Source: Hyphomicrobiales bacterium (GTDB lineage Bacteria > Pseudomonadota > Alphaproteobacteria > Rhizobiales > Beijerinckiaceae). From it: a DNA stretch of 64,000 bases. Both the position numbers and the translations under genes were made by a program. The notes below the pieces were generated by a model. The model was given only the letters and a program-made list of their open reading frames with translations, did no database searches and had not been told where the DNA came from. Of the stretch, positions 54,158-62,907 are shown piece after piece. Within the stretch, counting starts at the first letter, position 1, and every line of letters begins with the position of its first letter. The DNA lies in NCBI GenBank assembly GCA_900470775.1, contig UCBZ01000049.1:43260-107259 (forward strand), given 5' to 3'.

Positions 54158-55921
54158 TCAAACCAGCTGCTTGCCCTTGGCGTCGATGATCTCGCCGGTG
54201 TCGCCTTCGAAATCGGGCAGGATCATTTCGTTATGGGCCTTGCCCGACGGGATCATCGGGAAGCAGTTTTCCTGCTTGGCGACGAGGCAGTCGAAGATCA
54301 CGGGCTTGGGCGTCTCGATCATCTCCATGATCGCATCGTCGAGCGAGTCCGGGTCCGAGCAGCGGATGCCGTGGCCGCCATAGGCCTCGGCCAGCTTCAC
54401 GAAGTCGGGCAGCGACTGCGAATAGCTCTCCGAATAGCGCCCGCCATGCAGCAGTTCCTGCCACTGCCTGACCATGCCCATATACTCGTTGTTCAGGATG
54501 AAGATCTTGACCGGCAGACGGTACTGCACCGCCGTCGACATCTCCTGCATGTTCATCAGGATCGAGGCCTCGCCGGCGATGTCGACGACGAGCGCCTTGG
54601 GATGCTTCATCTGCACGCCGATCGCGGCGGGCAGGCCATAGCCCATGGTGCCCAGGCCACCGGAGGTCATCCAGCGATTGGGCTCCTCGAAGCGGAAATA
54701 CTGGGCCGCCCACATCTGGTGCTGGCCGACCTCTGTGGTGATGTAGGTGTCGCGGTTCTTGGTCAGCTCGTAGAGCCGCTCGATCGCGTATTGCGGCTTG
54801 ATGATCGAGCCCGACTGCTTGTAGGCGAGGCTCTTTCGGGCCCGCCAGCCGTCGATCTGCGTCCACCAGGCGGTCAGCGCGGTCTTGTCGATCTGCGGCG
54901 AGGTTTCGCGCCAGATCCGGACCATGTCCTCGAGCACATGGGCGCAGTCGCCGATGATGCCGATATCGACCTTGACCGTCTTGTTGATCGAGGACGGATC
55001 GATGTCGATATGGATCTTCTTCGAGCGCGGCGAGAAGCCGTCGAGCCTCCCCGTGATGCGGTCGTCGAAGCGTGCGCCGATATTGATCATGACGTCGCAG
55101 TCATGCATCGCGAGATTGGCCTCGTAGGTGCCGTGCATGCCGAGCATGCCGAGCCACTGCTTGTCGGCGGCCGGAAAGGCGCCGAGCCCCATCAGCGTCG
55201 AGGTCACCGGGAAGCCGGTCAGCCGCGCCAGTTCGCGCAGCAGTGCCGAGGCGTGCGGGCCGGCATTGATGACGCCGCCGCCGGTGTAGAATACCGGCTT
55301 CTTGGCATTCGCGATCAGTTCGACCGCAGCCTTGATCTTGTTCAGATCGCCCTTGACCGTCGGGCGGTAGGTCTTGTGCTGGTTGTCGCGCGGCCGGCTG
55401 TAGACGCCGGTGGCGAACTGGATATCCTTGGGGATGTCGATGACGACCGGGCCGGGCCGACCATTGGCGGCGACGAAGAAGGCCTCGTGCAGGACGCGCG
55501 GCAGGTCGGCGATGCTCTTCACCAGGTAGTTGTGCTTGGTGCAGGAGCGCGTGATGCCGACCGTGTCGCATTCCTGGAAGGCGTCCGAGCCGATCAGATG
55601 CGTCGGGACCTGGCCGGTGATGACGACGAGCGGGATCGAATCCAGCAGCGCGTCGGTCAGGCCGGTGACGGCGTTGGTCGCGCCGGGGCCGGAGGTGACA
55701 AGCACGCAGCCGACCTTGCCGGCGGTCGAGCGGGCATAGCCCTCGGCTGCGTGGACCGCGCCCTGCTCGTGCCGGACGAGGACATGCTTGACCTTGTCCT
55801 GCTGGAACAGGGCGTCGTAGATCGGCAGCACCGCACCGCCGGGATAGCCGAACAGATGTTCGACGCCCTGGTCCTGCAGCGCGCGGACGACCATCTCGGC
55901 ACCGGTCATCATCTCGCTCAT
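54158..55921 (-). CDS. ilvB: Acetolactate synthase large (catalytic) subunit
   Basis: ThDP- and FAD-dependent first step of valine/isoleucine synthesis. The 587 residues have the N-terminal Glu-bearing VRHEQGAVHAAEGYAR, SGPGATNAVTGLTDAL, the FAD segment with GARFDDRITG, and the ThDP-binding DIAGEASILMNMQEM to LNNEYMGMVRQWQ stretch; the usual GDG reads GEA, as seen in alphaproteobacterial enzymes. AGGAGG precedes ATG 55921. Upstream lies a full attenuator, so transcription reads out when Ile, Leu or Val tRNAs run short. Confidence 0.96.
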   Translation of the reverse strand: MSEMMTGAEMVVRALQDQGVEHLFGYPGGAVLPIYDALFQQDKVKHVLVRHEQGAVHAAEGYARSTAGKVGCVLVTSGPGATNAVTGLTDALLDSIPLVVITGQVPTHLIGSDAFQECDTVGITRSCTKHNYLVKSIADLPRVLHEAFFVAANGRPGPVVIDIPKDIQFATGVYSRPRDNQHKTYRPTVKGDLNKIKAAVELIANAKKPVFYTGGGVINAGPHASALLRELARLTGFPVTSTLMGLGAFPAADKQWLGMLGMHGTYEANLAMHDCDVMINIGARFDDRITGRLDGFSPRSKKIHIDIDPSSINKTVKVDIGIIGDCAHVLEDMVRIWRETSPQIDKTALTAWWTQIDGWRARKSLAYKQSGSIIKPQYAIERLYELTKNRDTYITTEVGQHQMWAAQYFRFEEPNRWMTSGGLGTMGYGLPAAIGVQMKHPKALVVDIAGEASILMNMQEMSTAVQYRLPVKIFILNNEYMGMVRQWQELLHGGRYSESYSQSLPDFVKLAEAYGGHGIRCSDPDSLDDAIMEMIETPKPVIFDCLVAKQENCFPMIPSGKAHNEMILPDFEGDTGEIIDAKGKQLV

Positions 55922-55966
55922 TACGTCCTCCTGCGGCTTGTTTTTGGTCTGTGGGAGTTGGGCAAT

Positions 55967-55988
55967 AAAAAAGGCCCTCAAGGGGCCT
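55967..55988 (-). terminator. ilvB attenuator terminator
   Basis: On the minus strand AGGCCC and GGGCCT form a six-base-pair stem around the loop CTTGA, followed directly by a T-run of six. It lies 46 bases before the ilvB start. A GGGGCC segment just after the leader peptide can pair instead with the GGCCCC of this stem and act as antiterminator. Confidence 0.9.
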
Positions 55989-56015
55989 GGACATGCGCTG
56001 GCGTCGGGACGACGC

Positions 56016-56037
56016 GGTTCAATCAAGAACCGGCCCC
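56016..56037 (-). promoter_or_regulatory. ilvB antiterminator region
   Basis: Immediately after the leader peptide stop, GGGGCC (56032-56037) is complementary to the GGCCCC of the terminator arm (55982-55987). The same stretch contains a small stem GGTTC/GAACC around TTGATT at 56016-56031, which offers a third fold. Ribosome position on the leader peptide would select between them. Confidence 0.7.
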
Positions 56038-56072
56038 TACCAGCGCACCCGTACGATAATAAGCTTGCGCAT
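56037..56072 (-). CDS. Branched-chain leader peptide of ilvB
   Basis: An 11-residue peptide, MRKLIIVRVRW, ending TAG. It includes Leu, two Ile and two Val codons, matching the amino acids made by the pathway. A GAAGGG lies ten bases before the ATG. It is followed by an antiterminator and a terminator in the expected order, 115 bases before ilvB. Confidence 0.8.
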   Translation of the reverse strand: MRKLIIVRVRW

Positions 56073-56102
56073 CGCGCTTCGACCCTTCGCAGATATTACG
56101 GG

Positions 56103-56131
56103 ACGCTAATCGACACGCGCCGCCCGGTCAA
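56103..56131 (-). promoter_or_regulatory. Candidate sigma-70 promoter of the ilvB leader
   Basis: On the minus strand TTGACC is followed after exactly 17 bases by TAGCGT. The start of transcription would be near 56096, about 25 bases before the leader peptide ATG. The -10 box is a weak match. Confidence 0.5.
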
Positions 56132-56259
56132 GCGCTAACCGTCACAACCGCAACGATCGCGATGCGCCCGAATGCAGCGCTATGGCGAATCCGCTACCGT
56201 AACGGAACACTTTTTCAACGAGGCGTCATTAGGCTCGCGCCACTCGCTTCGGGACGACC

Positions 56260-57720
56260 ATGTATCAGGAAATTCATACCGAGAACATCGCCGCCCGGGC
56301 CCATGCGCCTGAAGTGGCCGAGCTCTTGCGCCACTTCACAGCGAGCGCCGAAGGGCAGGCCGGCGTTCCCTACGAGGCCTTCCGCGACGAGGTGATGCCG
56401 GTCTTTGGCCCCGACCTGATGGTGCTCGCGCCCACTGGCGATGGCGACTATGCCTATGTCCATTACGGGCGCGAGATCATCCGTTATGTCGGCGGCGACC
56501 GCCTTGGCGAAAGCGTCTCGACGATGACGCCGCAGCTCGCGCGCTTCACCATCGCCTGCTGCGACCGGGCCCTCGCCGATGGCGTGCCGCGCTATACGGT
56601 CCATCGCTCGCTGAAGACGGTCCGCGTCTGTCTCTGGGAAAGGCTGATCATGCCGGCGACGGCCCGGGACGGCAGCCGCTTCCTGATCGTCTTCAGCCAG
56701 CCGCTGCAGTTCCGCGAGGAACTTCTGACCACTGTTCTCGACACCTCGCCCTCGGGCATCGTCGCGTTGCGGGCGATCCGCGACGACGCGGGCAATATCG
56801 AGCGCACGGTGATCATCACTGCCAACCGCCGTGCCGCGGCCATTGCAGGCAGAGAGGGCGAAGACCTTCTCGACGGCGACCCACAGGAAAGCCTGCCCTT
56901 CCTGGCCGATGCGATGGTCTGGCGTCGCTGCCTCTATGCCATCGAACTGCGCCGCGCCGATATGATCGAGACCTCCTTTGCCTCCGGCACCCGGACGGTC
57001 TGGCTGCAGATCGCGGTCGCGCCGCTCGGCGATGGGTTGGTCCTGACGATCACCGACGTCTCCGACCTGACCGCCGCCAACCAGACCCTGCAGAGCCGCG
57101 CCGCGACGCTCGCGCTGGAGATCGGCCGCGAGCGTGCCACCCGCCGCGCCCTCTCCCAGGAAATCGGCCAGCGTGAGGAGCGCGAGCAGGAATTGCGCCG
57201 TCTGGCCGAGACCGACCCGCTGACGGCCCTGCTCAACCGCCGCTCCTTCACGGAGAAGGCCAATACCGCGATTGCGGCCTGCCAGGAGAGCCAGGCCGAG
57301 AGGTCCCTGATCGTGGTCGATCTCGACCATTTCAAATCCGTCAATGACAACCATGGCCATCCGGCCGGCGACGCCGTCATCCGAGCCTTTGCCGACCTGC
57401 TGCTGGGACTGGTCCGGACGGACCGCGATCTCGTTGGCCGCTTCGGTGGCGAGGAGTTTGCCATCTTCCTGCCGCGCGCCGATCTCGCCATCGCCCAACG
57501 CACCGCCGAGCGGATTCAGGAGATGCTGTCGGCGCGCCGCCTGCCGGTGTCGGAGACGCTGTCGCTCCAGGTCTCGGCCAGTTTCGGCATCGCCACCCAC
57601 CTGAGCGGAGAATCGCTTCCCGCCTTCATCGAGCGCGCCGACCGCGCGCTGTACCGCGCCAAGAACGACGGCCGCGGCTGCATCCGCGTGGCGGAAGGCC
57701 GCATCTCGGCCGCAGCCTGA
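56260..57720 (+). CDS. Diguanylate cyclase with PAS-like domain
   Basis: Makes cyclic di-GMP. The 486-residue soluble protein has an N-terminal sensor-like region (residues 1-150), a PAS-like segment near LLTTVLDTSPSGIVALRAI (about 160-275), a coiled coil (TLALEIGRERATRRALSQE) and a GGDEF domain with TDPLTALLNRRSF, the active site GGEEF at about residues 396-400 and NDNHGHPAGDAVI. The inhibitory I-site, RxxD five residues before GGEEF, reads TDRD, so feedback inhibition may be absent. It converges with miaA, two bases apart. Confidence 0.9.
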   Translation: MYQEIHTENIAARAHAPEVAELLRHFTASAEGQAGVPYEAFRDEVMPVFGPDLMVLAPTGDGDYAYVHYGREIIRYVGGDRLGESVSTMTPQLARFTIACCDRALADGVPRYTVHRSLKTVRVCLWERLIMPATARDGSRFLIVFSQPLQFREELLTTVLDTSPSGIVALRAIRDDAGNIERTVIITANRRAAAIAGREGEDLLDGDPQESLPFLADAMVWRRCLYAIELRRADMIETSFASGTRTVWLQIAVAPLGDGLVLTITDVSDLTAANQTLQSRAATLALEIGRERATRRALSQEIGQREEREQELRRLAETDPLTALLNRRSFTEKANTAIAACQESQAERSLIVVDLDHFKSVNDNHGHPAGDAVIRAFADLLLGLVRTDRDLVGRFGGEEFAIFLPRADLAIAQRTAERIQEMLSARRLPVSETLSLQVSASFGIATHLSGESLPAFIERADRALYRAKNDGRGCIRVAEGRISAAA

Positions 57721-57722
57721 GG

Positions 57723-58652
57723 TCAAGTTCGGGGATCGAGCGCACGCAGCGCCGTGTCAAGCGCGGCATCAGGCGCCACCGCCTGCCACCCCGCCATCTG
57801 GTGGCGAAACCAGGTGACCTGCCGCTTGGCATAGGCGCGCGTATCGGCCTGGCCGCGTGCGATCGCCTCATTGAGCCCGATCGTCCCGTCGAGATGGGCG
57901 ATCAAGCCCGGCACGCCATGGGCGCGCATCACTGGCAGCAGCAGATCGAGCCGGCGCGCCCGCAGCGCCGCGACCTCCTCCAGCGCGCCTTGTGCCATCA
58001 TCGTCTCGAAGCGCCGATCGATGCGCGCACGCACCTCCTCGCGCTCCGGACTGACGAAGAGCTTCAACAGCGGCAAGCCATCCAGCGGCCCGGGATGGCG
58101 CTCGCCCTGAAAGCTCGCGATCGAGCGCCCGGTCGCCTCGAAGACTTCGAGCGCCCGCATGATCCGCATCCGGTCGCCGGGCTTCAGCCGCTCCGCCATG
58201 GCCGGGTCGAGACGGCCGAGTTCGGCATGGAGCAGGCCCGTTTCCTGCTCCGCGACACGGGCGCGGAAGGCGGCCCGCACCGCCTCCGGCACCGGCGGAA
58301 TCGCTGAGAACCCCTCGGTCAGTGCCTTGAAATACAGCCCCGTCCCGCCGACCAGAACCGGCAGCGAACCGGCCTGCTCAAGCTCGGCCAGCACCCCTGC
58401 GACATCGGCTGCATAGCGCATCGCCGAATAGTTGATCGACCCGTCGACATGGCCGTAGAGCCGGTGCGGAACGCTCGCCTCCTCGGCCGCGGTCGGGCGC
58501 GCCGTGATGGTCCTGAGATCGGCATAGACCTGCATGGAGTCGGCGTTGACGACGGTGCCGCCGCAGCGCCGCGCGATCTCGACCGCCAGTGCGGACTTGC
58601 CGCTCGCGGTCGGACCTGCGATGAGCACCGCCCTGATCCTGCCCGCCTCCAT
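57723..58652 (-). CDS. miaA: tRNA dimethylallyltransferase
   Basis: Adds the isopentenyl group to A37 of tRNAs reading UNN codons. The 309 residues include P-loop GPTASGKS at residues 13-20, VNADSMQVYADLRT (substrate Asp), VLVGGTGLYFKAL and DRMRIMRALEVFEATGRS, as well as YAKRQVTWFRHQ near the end. ATG 58652 has AGGTG just upstream; ATG 58676 would overlap serB. Only 22 bases separate it from the divergent serB start, so each promoter must lie in or near the other's coding start. Confidence 0.95.
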   Translation of the reverse strand: MEAGRIRAVLIAGPTASGKSALAVEIARRCGGTVVNADSMQVYADLRTITARPTAAEEASVPHRLYGHVDGSINYSAMRYAADVAGVLAELEQAGSLPVLVGGTGLYFKALTEGFSAIPPVPEAVRAAFRARVAEQETGLLHAELGRLDPAMAERLKPGDRMRIMRALEVFEATGRSIASFQGERHPGPLDGLPLLKLFVSPEREEVRARIDRRFETMMAQGALEEVAALRARRLDLLLPVMRAHGVPGLIAHLDGTIGLNEAIARGQADTRAYAKRQVTWFRHQMAGWQAVAPDAALDTALRALDPRT

Positions 58653-58674
58653 CGTCACCTGACCCGGTCCTCCC

Positions 58675-59562
58675 ATGCTCGTCGCGACACTGGTTTCCGC
58701 CCATGGACAGGCCCTGCTCGGCGATGCCCTGCTGAGGCATCTCGAAACCACCCTGCCCGGCGCCCTGCGCACGCAGCGCCTTGATGGCGAGATCGCCGCC
58801 GACCTCTTCGCGGAAGCCGGCGATGCGCGCAAGCTCGAAGCCGATCTGCGCCCGCTGCTTGGCGATGCTCCGATCGATATCATCGTCCAGCCGGCCGCGA
58901 CCCGGCGCAAGGCGCTGTTCCTCGCCGACATGGACTCGACCATGATCGGCCAGGAGTGCATCGACGAACTCGCTGCCTATGTCGGGCTGAAGGATCTGGT
59001 CTCAGGCATCACCGAGCGCGCCATGCGCGGCGAGATCGCCTTCGAGCCGGCGCTGCGCGAGCGCGTCGCCCTGCTGAAAGGCGTATCCCTCTCCGTCGTC
59101 GGCGAGATCATCGCGGAGCGCATCACGCTGACGCCGGGCGGACGCGAACTCGTCGCGACGATGCGCAGCCATGGCGCCTATGCGGCGCTGGTCTCGGGTG
59201 GCTTCACCGTCTTCACCGGGCCGATCAGCACGACGATCGGCTTCAATGAGCACCGCTCCAATATCCTGCTCGCCGATGGCGGCATCCTCAACGGCGAGGT
59301 CGCCGACCCGATTCTGGGCAAGCAGGCCAAGCTCGACGCCCTGCTGGAGCTGCGCGCACGTTTCGCCTTGGCGCCGGAGGCGACGCTGGCGATCGGCGAC
59401 GGGGCCAACGATCTCGCCATGCTGGGCGAGGCCGGGCTCGGCGTCGCCTTCCACGCCAAGCCGGCGGTCGCCGCCATGGCGGATGCGCGGCTCGATCATG
59501 CCGATCTCACCGCGCTGCTCTATGCGCAGGGCTATACGGGCGCCGAGATCGTCCGGGTCTAA
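58675..59562 (+). CDS. serB: Phosphoserine phosphatase
   Basis: Last step of serine synthesis. The 295-residue HAD enzyme has LFLADMDSTMIGQECIDEL (nucleophile Asp in DMDST, residues 85-89), VSGGFTVFTGPI, and the metal-binding GDGANDLAMLGEAG. The N-terminal 75 residues form an ACT-like regulatory domain. Ends in a four-base tail-to-tail overlap with the cupin gene. Confidence 0.94.
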   Translation: MLVATLVSAHGQALLGDALLRHLETTLPGALRTQRLDGEIAADLFAEAGDARKLEADLRPLLGDAPIDIIVQPAATRRKALFLADMDSTMIGQECIDELAAYVGLKDLVSGITERAMRGEIAFEPALRERVALLKGVSLSVVGEIIAERITLTPGGRELVATMRSHGAYAALVSGGFTVFTGPISTTIGFNEHRSNILLADGGILNGEVADPILGKQAKLDALLELRARFALAPEATLAIGDGANDLAMLGEAGLGVAFHAKPAVAAMADARLDHADLTALLYAQGYTGAEIVRV

Positions 59563-59900
59563 TCGACGATGAACAGCTTCGCGCCCGACACAGTGCTGGA
59601 GCGATGGGCTTCGGCGCCGTCGGCGACCTGATAGGTCATGCCGGCCGTCAGCGGCATCACGCGGCCATCCTCCAGTGTCGTCTCCATTGCGCCTTCGAGG
59701 CACAGGATGATGTGGCCCTTGGAGCACCAGTGATCGGCGACATAACCGGGCGAATACTCCACCATCCGCACCCGGATGCGGTTCTCCGCTGGTCCGAAAT
59801 GCTGCGTGCGCCAGATCGCCTCGCCGACGTCGCCCGCATGCCGCTCGGCCGGCACCGTGGCCCAGTCCGTCGTGACGAAGGGAATGTCGCTCAGTTTCAT
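59559..59900 (-). CDS. Cupin-fold protein with DHWC motif
   Basis: A 113-residue single cupin barrel. The central segment GYVADHWCSKGHIILCLEG matches the DHCW-motif cupin group common in proteobacteria; the His residues could bind metal. Early residues MKLSDIPFVTTDWATVPAER fit the same group. Reaction unknown. GGAGAG lies five bases before ATG 59900. Confidence 0.82.
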   Translation of the reverse strand: MKLSDIPFVTTDWATVPAERHAGDVGEAIWRTQHFGPAENRIRVRMVEYSPGYVADHWCSKGHIILCLEGAMETTLEDGRVMPLTAGMTYQVADGAEAHRSSTVSGAKLFIVD

Positions 59901-59991
59901 CGCAGCTCTCCTGTCGGGCAGGCTGCGACCTTGCCACCCTGCCCGGCGGCCGACCAATGCAAATCGGCGATCGGATCGATCACCGCGTGAA

Positions 59992-60017
59992 AAAGGGCGG
60001 CCACATGGGCCGCCCTT
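59992..60017 (-). terminator. Rho-independent terminator of the hflK-degP operon
   Basis: On the minus strand AAGGGCGGCC and GGCCGCCCTT form a perfect ten-base-pair stem around CATGT, then TTTCACG continues a T-run of five. It lies 45 bases past the degP stop. Confidence 0.85.
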
Positions 60018-60061
60018 GATCGATCTTATGCAGGTCTTCGCTCGGCTTCAGATCTTCGGCG

Positions 60062-61627
60062 TCAATTCATCGACACCGCGACGAAGCGGACCTCGCCCTG
60101 GGCGTTCGAGACCAGAAGCAGGGCCGACTTCTTGCCCTCCTTCTTCAGCGCGTCGAGGCGCTTGGTCACGTCCTCGGGCGAGTTGACCGGCTCCTGACCG
60201 ATCTCGACCACCAGTTCGCCAACCAGGACGCGCTTGTCGGAAGCGTTGGAGTTGGGATCGACCTTGGTGATGACGACGCCCTTGAGGCCGTCCTTGATCG
60301 AATAGCGCTTCCGGAGTTCCTCGGTCTGCGGCGAGAATTCGAGGCCGAGCGCGGTCGTAACGGCGGCCTTGGGCGGTTCCGCCGGGGTACGCGCCGAGGC
60401 TGGCTGCACCTTTTCGCCATCCTCGAGACGGCCGAGCTTGACCGTCTTCACCTCTTCCTTGCCCTTGCGCATGACCGTGATCGGCACGTCCTTGCCGACC
60501 GGCGTCGCTGCGACGATGCGCGGCAGGTCGCGGGAATCCCTGACCTCCTTGCCGTCAAACTTGGTGACGACGTCGCCGATCTCGAGGCCAGCCGGTTTGG
60601 CCGGGCCCTTGTCGTCGATGCCGGCGACGAGCGCGCCGCGCGCCGTCCCGAGCCCGAGCGCCTCGGCGGTCGCGTCATCGACGCTCTGGATGCGGACGCC
60701 GAGCCAGCCGCGGCGAGTTTCGCCGAATTCGCGCAGTTGCTCGACGATGTTGCTCGCGAGCGAGGACGGCACGGCAAAGCCGATGCCGACCGAGCCGCCC
60801 GTCGGCGACAGGATCGCGGTGTTGATGCCGATCACCTCGCCGTTCATGTTGAACAGCGGTCCGCCCGAATTGCCCTTGTTGATGGCCGCATCGGTCTGGA
60901 GATAGGTGTCGTAGGGGCCCTGCTGGATGTCGCGGTTGCGCGCCGAGACGATACCCGACGAGACCGAACCGCCGAGACCGAACGGGTTGCCGATCGCCAT
61001 CACCGGGTCGCCGATCCGCATCTTGTCGGAATCGCCGAACTTCACCGCTGGCAGCGGCTTGTCGTGCTTCACCCGCAGGACGGCGAGATCGACCTTGGCG
61101 TCCTTGCCGATCACCTCGGCCTTGAGGCGCAGGCCGCTGTTGAAGATCACGGTGATCTCGTTAGCGTCGCCGATGACGTGGTTGTTGGTGACCACGATGC
61201 CCGACGCATCGATCACGAAGCCGGAGCCGGCCGACTGCGAGCGGCGCTGCTGAGGCGCCTGGTTCTCGCCCTGCTGGCCCTGGCCGGGTTGGCCCGGACG
61301 GCCCTGCTGACCTTGGCCGCGACGGTTGAAGAATTCCTCGAACAGGTCGCCGAAGGGTGTGTCGGGTCCGAGCTGCGGAACCTGCGGCAGCGTGCGGCCG
61401 CGTGTGTCGCTCGTGGTCACCGCCGCGATGTTGACCACGGCCGGCATCACCCGCTCGGCGAGATCGGCGAGCGAGACCTGCCCCTGCAGCACCGGCGAGG
61501 CCGCCGTCTGTGCCGGGGCGAGGATGGGGGACGCCAGCAGCGACAGAACTCCGACGCTGGCCACGAGAGCGACCTGCCGTGCGCGGGAGGTCAGGAATCC
61601 GGAAGCCGAGACGGGTTTCGTTGCCAT
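60062..61627 (-). CDS. degP: Periplasmic serine protease, DegP/HtrA family
   Basis: A 521-residue protease/chaperone for misfolded envelope proteins. Signal peptide residues 1-40 (LVASVGVLSLLASPILAP). The trypsin-like domain has His150 in VTNNHVIG, Asp180 in DLAVLRV and Ser254 in NKGNSGGPLF. Two PDZ domains follow (VRIQSVDDATAEALGLG; then VITKVDPNSNASDKRV). A Gly/Gln-rich loop (QGRPGQPGQGQQG) at residues 105-120 replaces the LA loop. GAGG precedes ATG 61627. The leader carries CCGCAAATTGCGG, a possible operator, at 61691-61703. Confidence 0.94.
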   Translation of the reverse strand: MATKPVSASGFLTSRARQVALVASVGVLSLLASPILAPAQTAASPVLQGQVSLADLAERVMPAVVNIAAVTTSDTRGRTLPQVPQLGPDTPFGDLFEEFFNRRGQGQQGRPGQPGQGQQGENQAPQQRRSQSAGSGFVIDASGIVVTNNHVIGDANEITVIFNSGLRLKAEVIGKDAKVDLAVLRVKHDKPLPAVKFGDSDKMRIGDPVMAIGNPFGLGGSVSSGIVSARNRDIQQGPYDTYLQTDAAINKGNSGGPLFNMNGEVIGINTAILSPTGGSVGIGFAVPSSLASNIVEQLREFGETRRGWLGVRIQSVDDATAEALGLGTARGALVAGIDDKGPAKPAGLEIGDVVTKFDGKEVRDSRDLPRIVAATPVGKDVPITVMRKGKEEVKTVKLGRLEDGEKVQPASARTPAEPPKAAVTTALGLEFSPQTEELRKRYSIKDGLKGVVITKVDPNSNASDKRVLVGELVVEIGQEPVNSPEDVTKRLDALKKEGKKSALLLVSNAQGEVRFVAVSMN

Positions 61628-61768
61628 CAGTGTCCTCGTGAAGAAAATTCGCACCGAGCCGTTCGGCGCAAAACGCTGACCTCAATTGAACCGCAAATTG
61701 CGGCGGAAGGTCGACACACGATCCTGCTATCGAACACGATCATGCGCCGCCTGCCTGGGCCGCTGCTG

Positions 61769-61954
61769 TCAGCCTCGTGCCAGCCAGACCAGCAGGACAC
61801 CGAGCACCGCCGAGCCGAGGCCGATCAGCCTCATGCGTTCCGGCGGCGTCTCGGCGGCGCTGCGAAGGGCATCCTTTGCGAGGTTGGGAACCGCCGCAAA
61901 CAGGATGCCCTCGATGGCGAAAACGAGGCCCAGCGCCGCGATGAAATCGAACAT
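61769..61954 (-). CDS. DUF2065 small membrane protein
   Basis: A 61-residue protein with two hydrophobic helices: FIAALGLVFAIEGILFAAV and LIGLGSAVLGVLLVWLARG. DUF2065 genes normally stand between hflC and degP in alpha- and betaproteobacteria, and here they do. The role is unknown; the context points to the membrane-protease complex. Confidence 0.88.
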   Translation of the reverse strand: MFDFIAALGLVFAIEGILFAAVPNLAKDALRSAAETPPERMRLIGLGSAVLGVLLVWLARG

Positions 61955-61977
61955 GCGCGACGCCTATGCGTGGAGAA

Positions 61978-62907
61978 TCAGGGCCGCGCCGGCGCGGGCG
62001 GTGCCGCCGGCGCCGGTTGGACCGTGTCGCGCCGGGGCGCATTGGGTCCGTTGAAGAACCGGAAGAACTGCGAATCGGGAGACAGCACCATCCGGGTATC
62101 GCCGGGCTTGATGCTGGCCTCATAGGCTTGCATCGACCGGTAGAAGGTGAAGAACTCCTCGTCCTGGCCGAAGGCTTCGGCGAAGACGCGGTTGCGCTCG
62201 CCTTCGCCCTCGCCGCGCACCACGTCCGAATTCCGCTGTGCTTCGGCGACGATCACGGTGGCCTGCCTGTCGGCGTCAGCCCTGACCTCCTGCGCCTGCT
62301 GCCCGCCGAGCGCGCGCGCTTCGGCCGCCTCGCGCTGACGTTCGGTCTGCATGCGCTGGAACACGGCCTGCGAGTTCGCCGCCGGCAGATCGACGCGCCG
62401 CAGCCGGACATCGACGACCGTCATGCCGAAACGGGCGGCCTCGCGGTTCACCTCGTCGCGAATGCGGTTCATCAGCCGCGAGCGGTCGTTGCGGACCATC
62501 GAGGTGAAGCTCGCATCGGCCAGGACCGAGCGAACGTTGCCGTTCACGATCGAGGCGAGCTGCGAATTCGCGCGCGGGATGTTGTTGACCGCCTGGTAGA
62601 AGCGCAGCGGATCGGAAATGCGGTAGCGCGTGAACGCATCCACGACGAGACGCTTCTGGTCGGAGGCGATGATTTCCTGCGCCGGCAGGTCGAGATCGAG
62701 GATGCGGTTGTCGAGCAGGGTGACCTGTTCGAACGGCGCCGGCAGCTTGAAATAGAGACCGGGCGCGGTGACGACGCTGCGCACCGCGCCGAAGCGCAGA
62801 ACGAGTGCCGATTGGGTCTGCTGGACCACGAAGGTCATGGCGTAGAAGACGATCGCCACGATGCCGAGGACGACGAGCAGACCGATGCGGATGATGGCGC
62901 CGTTCAT
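61978..62907 (-). CDS. hflC: Protease modulator HflC
   Basis: A 309-residue SPFH/band-7 protein that with HflK forms the cage around the FtsH protease. N-terminal membrane anchor IGLLVVLGIVAIVFYAM, then the band-7 domain (QQTQSALVLRFGAVRSVV, FTRYRISDPLRFYQAV) and a long helical region (QAQEVRADADRQATVIVAEA). The Pro-rich C-terminus (PAPAAPPAPARP) is typical of Rhizobiales. The ATG overlaps the hflK stop by four bases. Confidence 0.95.
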   Translation of the reverse strand: MNGAIIRIGLLVVLGIVAIVFYAMTFVVQQTQSALVLRFGAVRSVVTAPGLYFKLPAPFEQVTLLDNRILDLDLPAQEIIASDQKRLVVDAFTRYRISDPLRFYQAVNNIPRANSQLASIVNGNVRSVLADASFTSMVRNDRSRLMNRIRDEVNREAARFGMTVVDVRLRRVDLPAANSQAVFQRMQTERQREAAEARALGGQQAQEVRADADRQATVIVAEAQRNSDVVRGEGEGERNRVFAEAFGQDEEFFTFYRSMQAYEASIKPGDTRMVLSPDSQFFRFFNGPNAPRRDTVQPAPAAPPAPARP

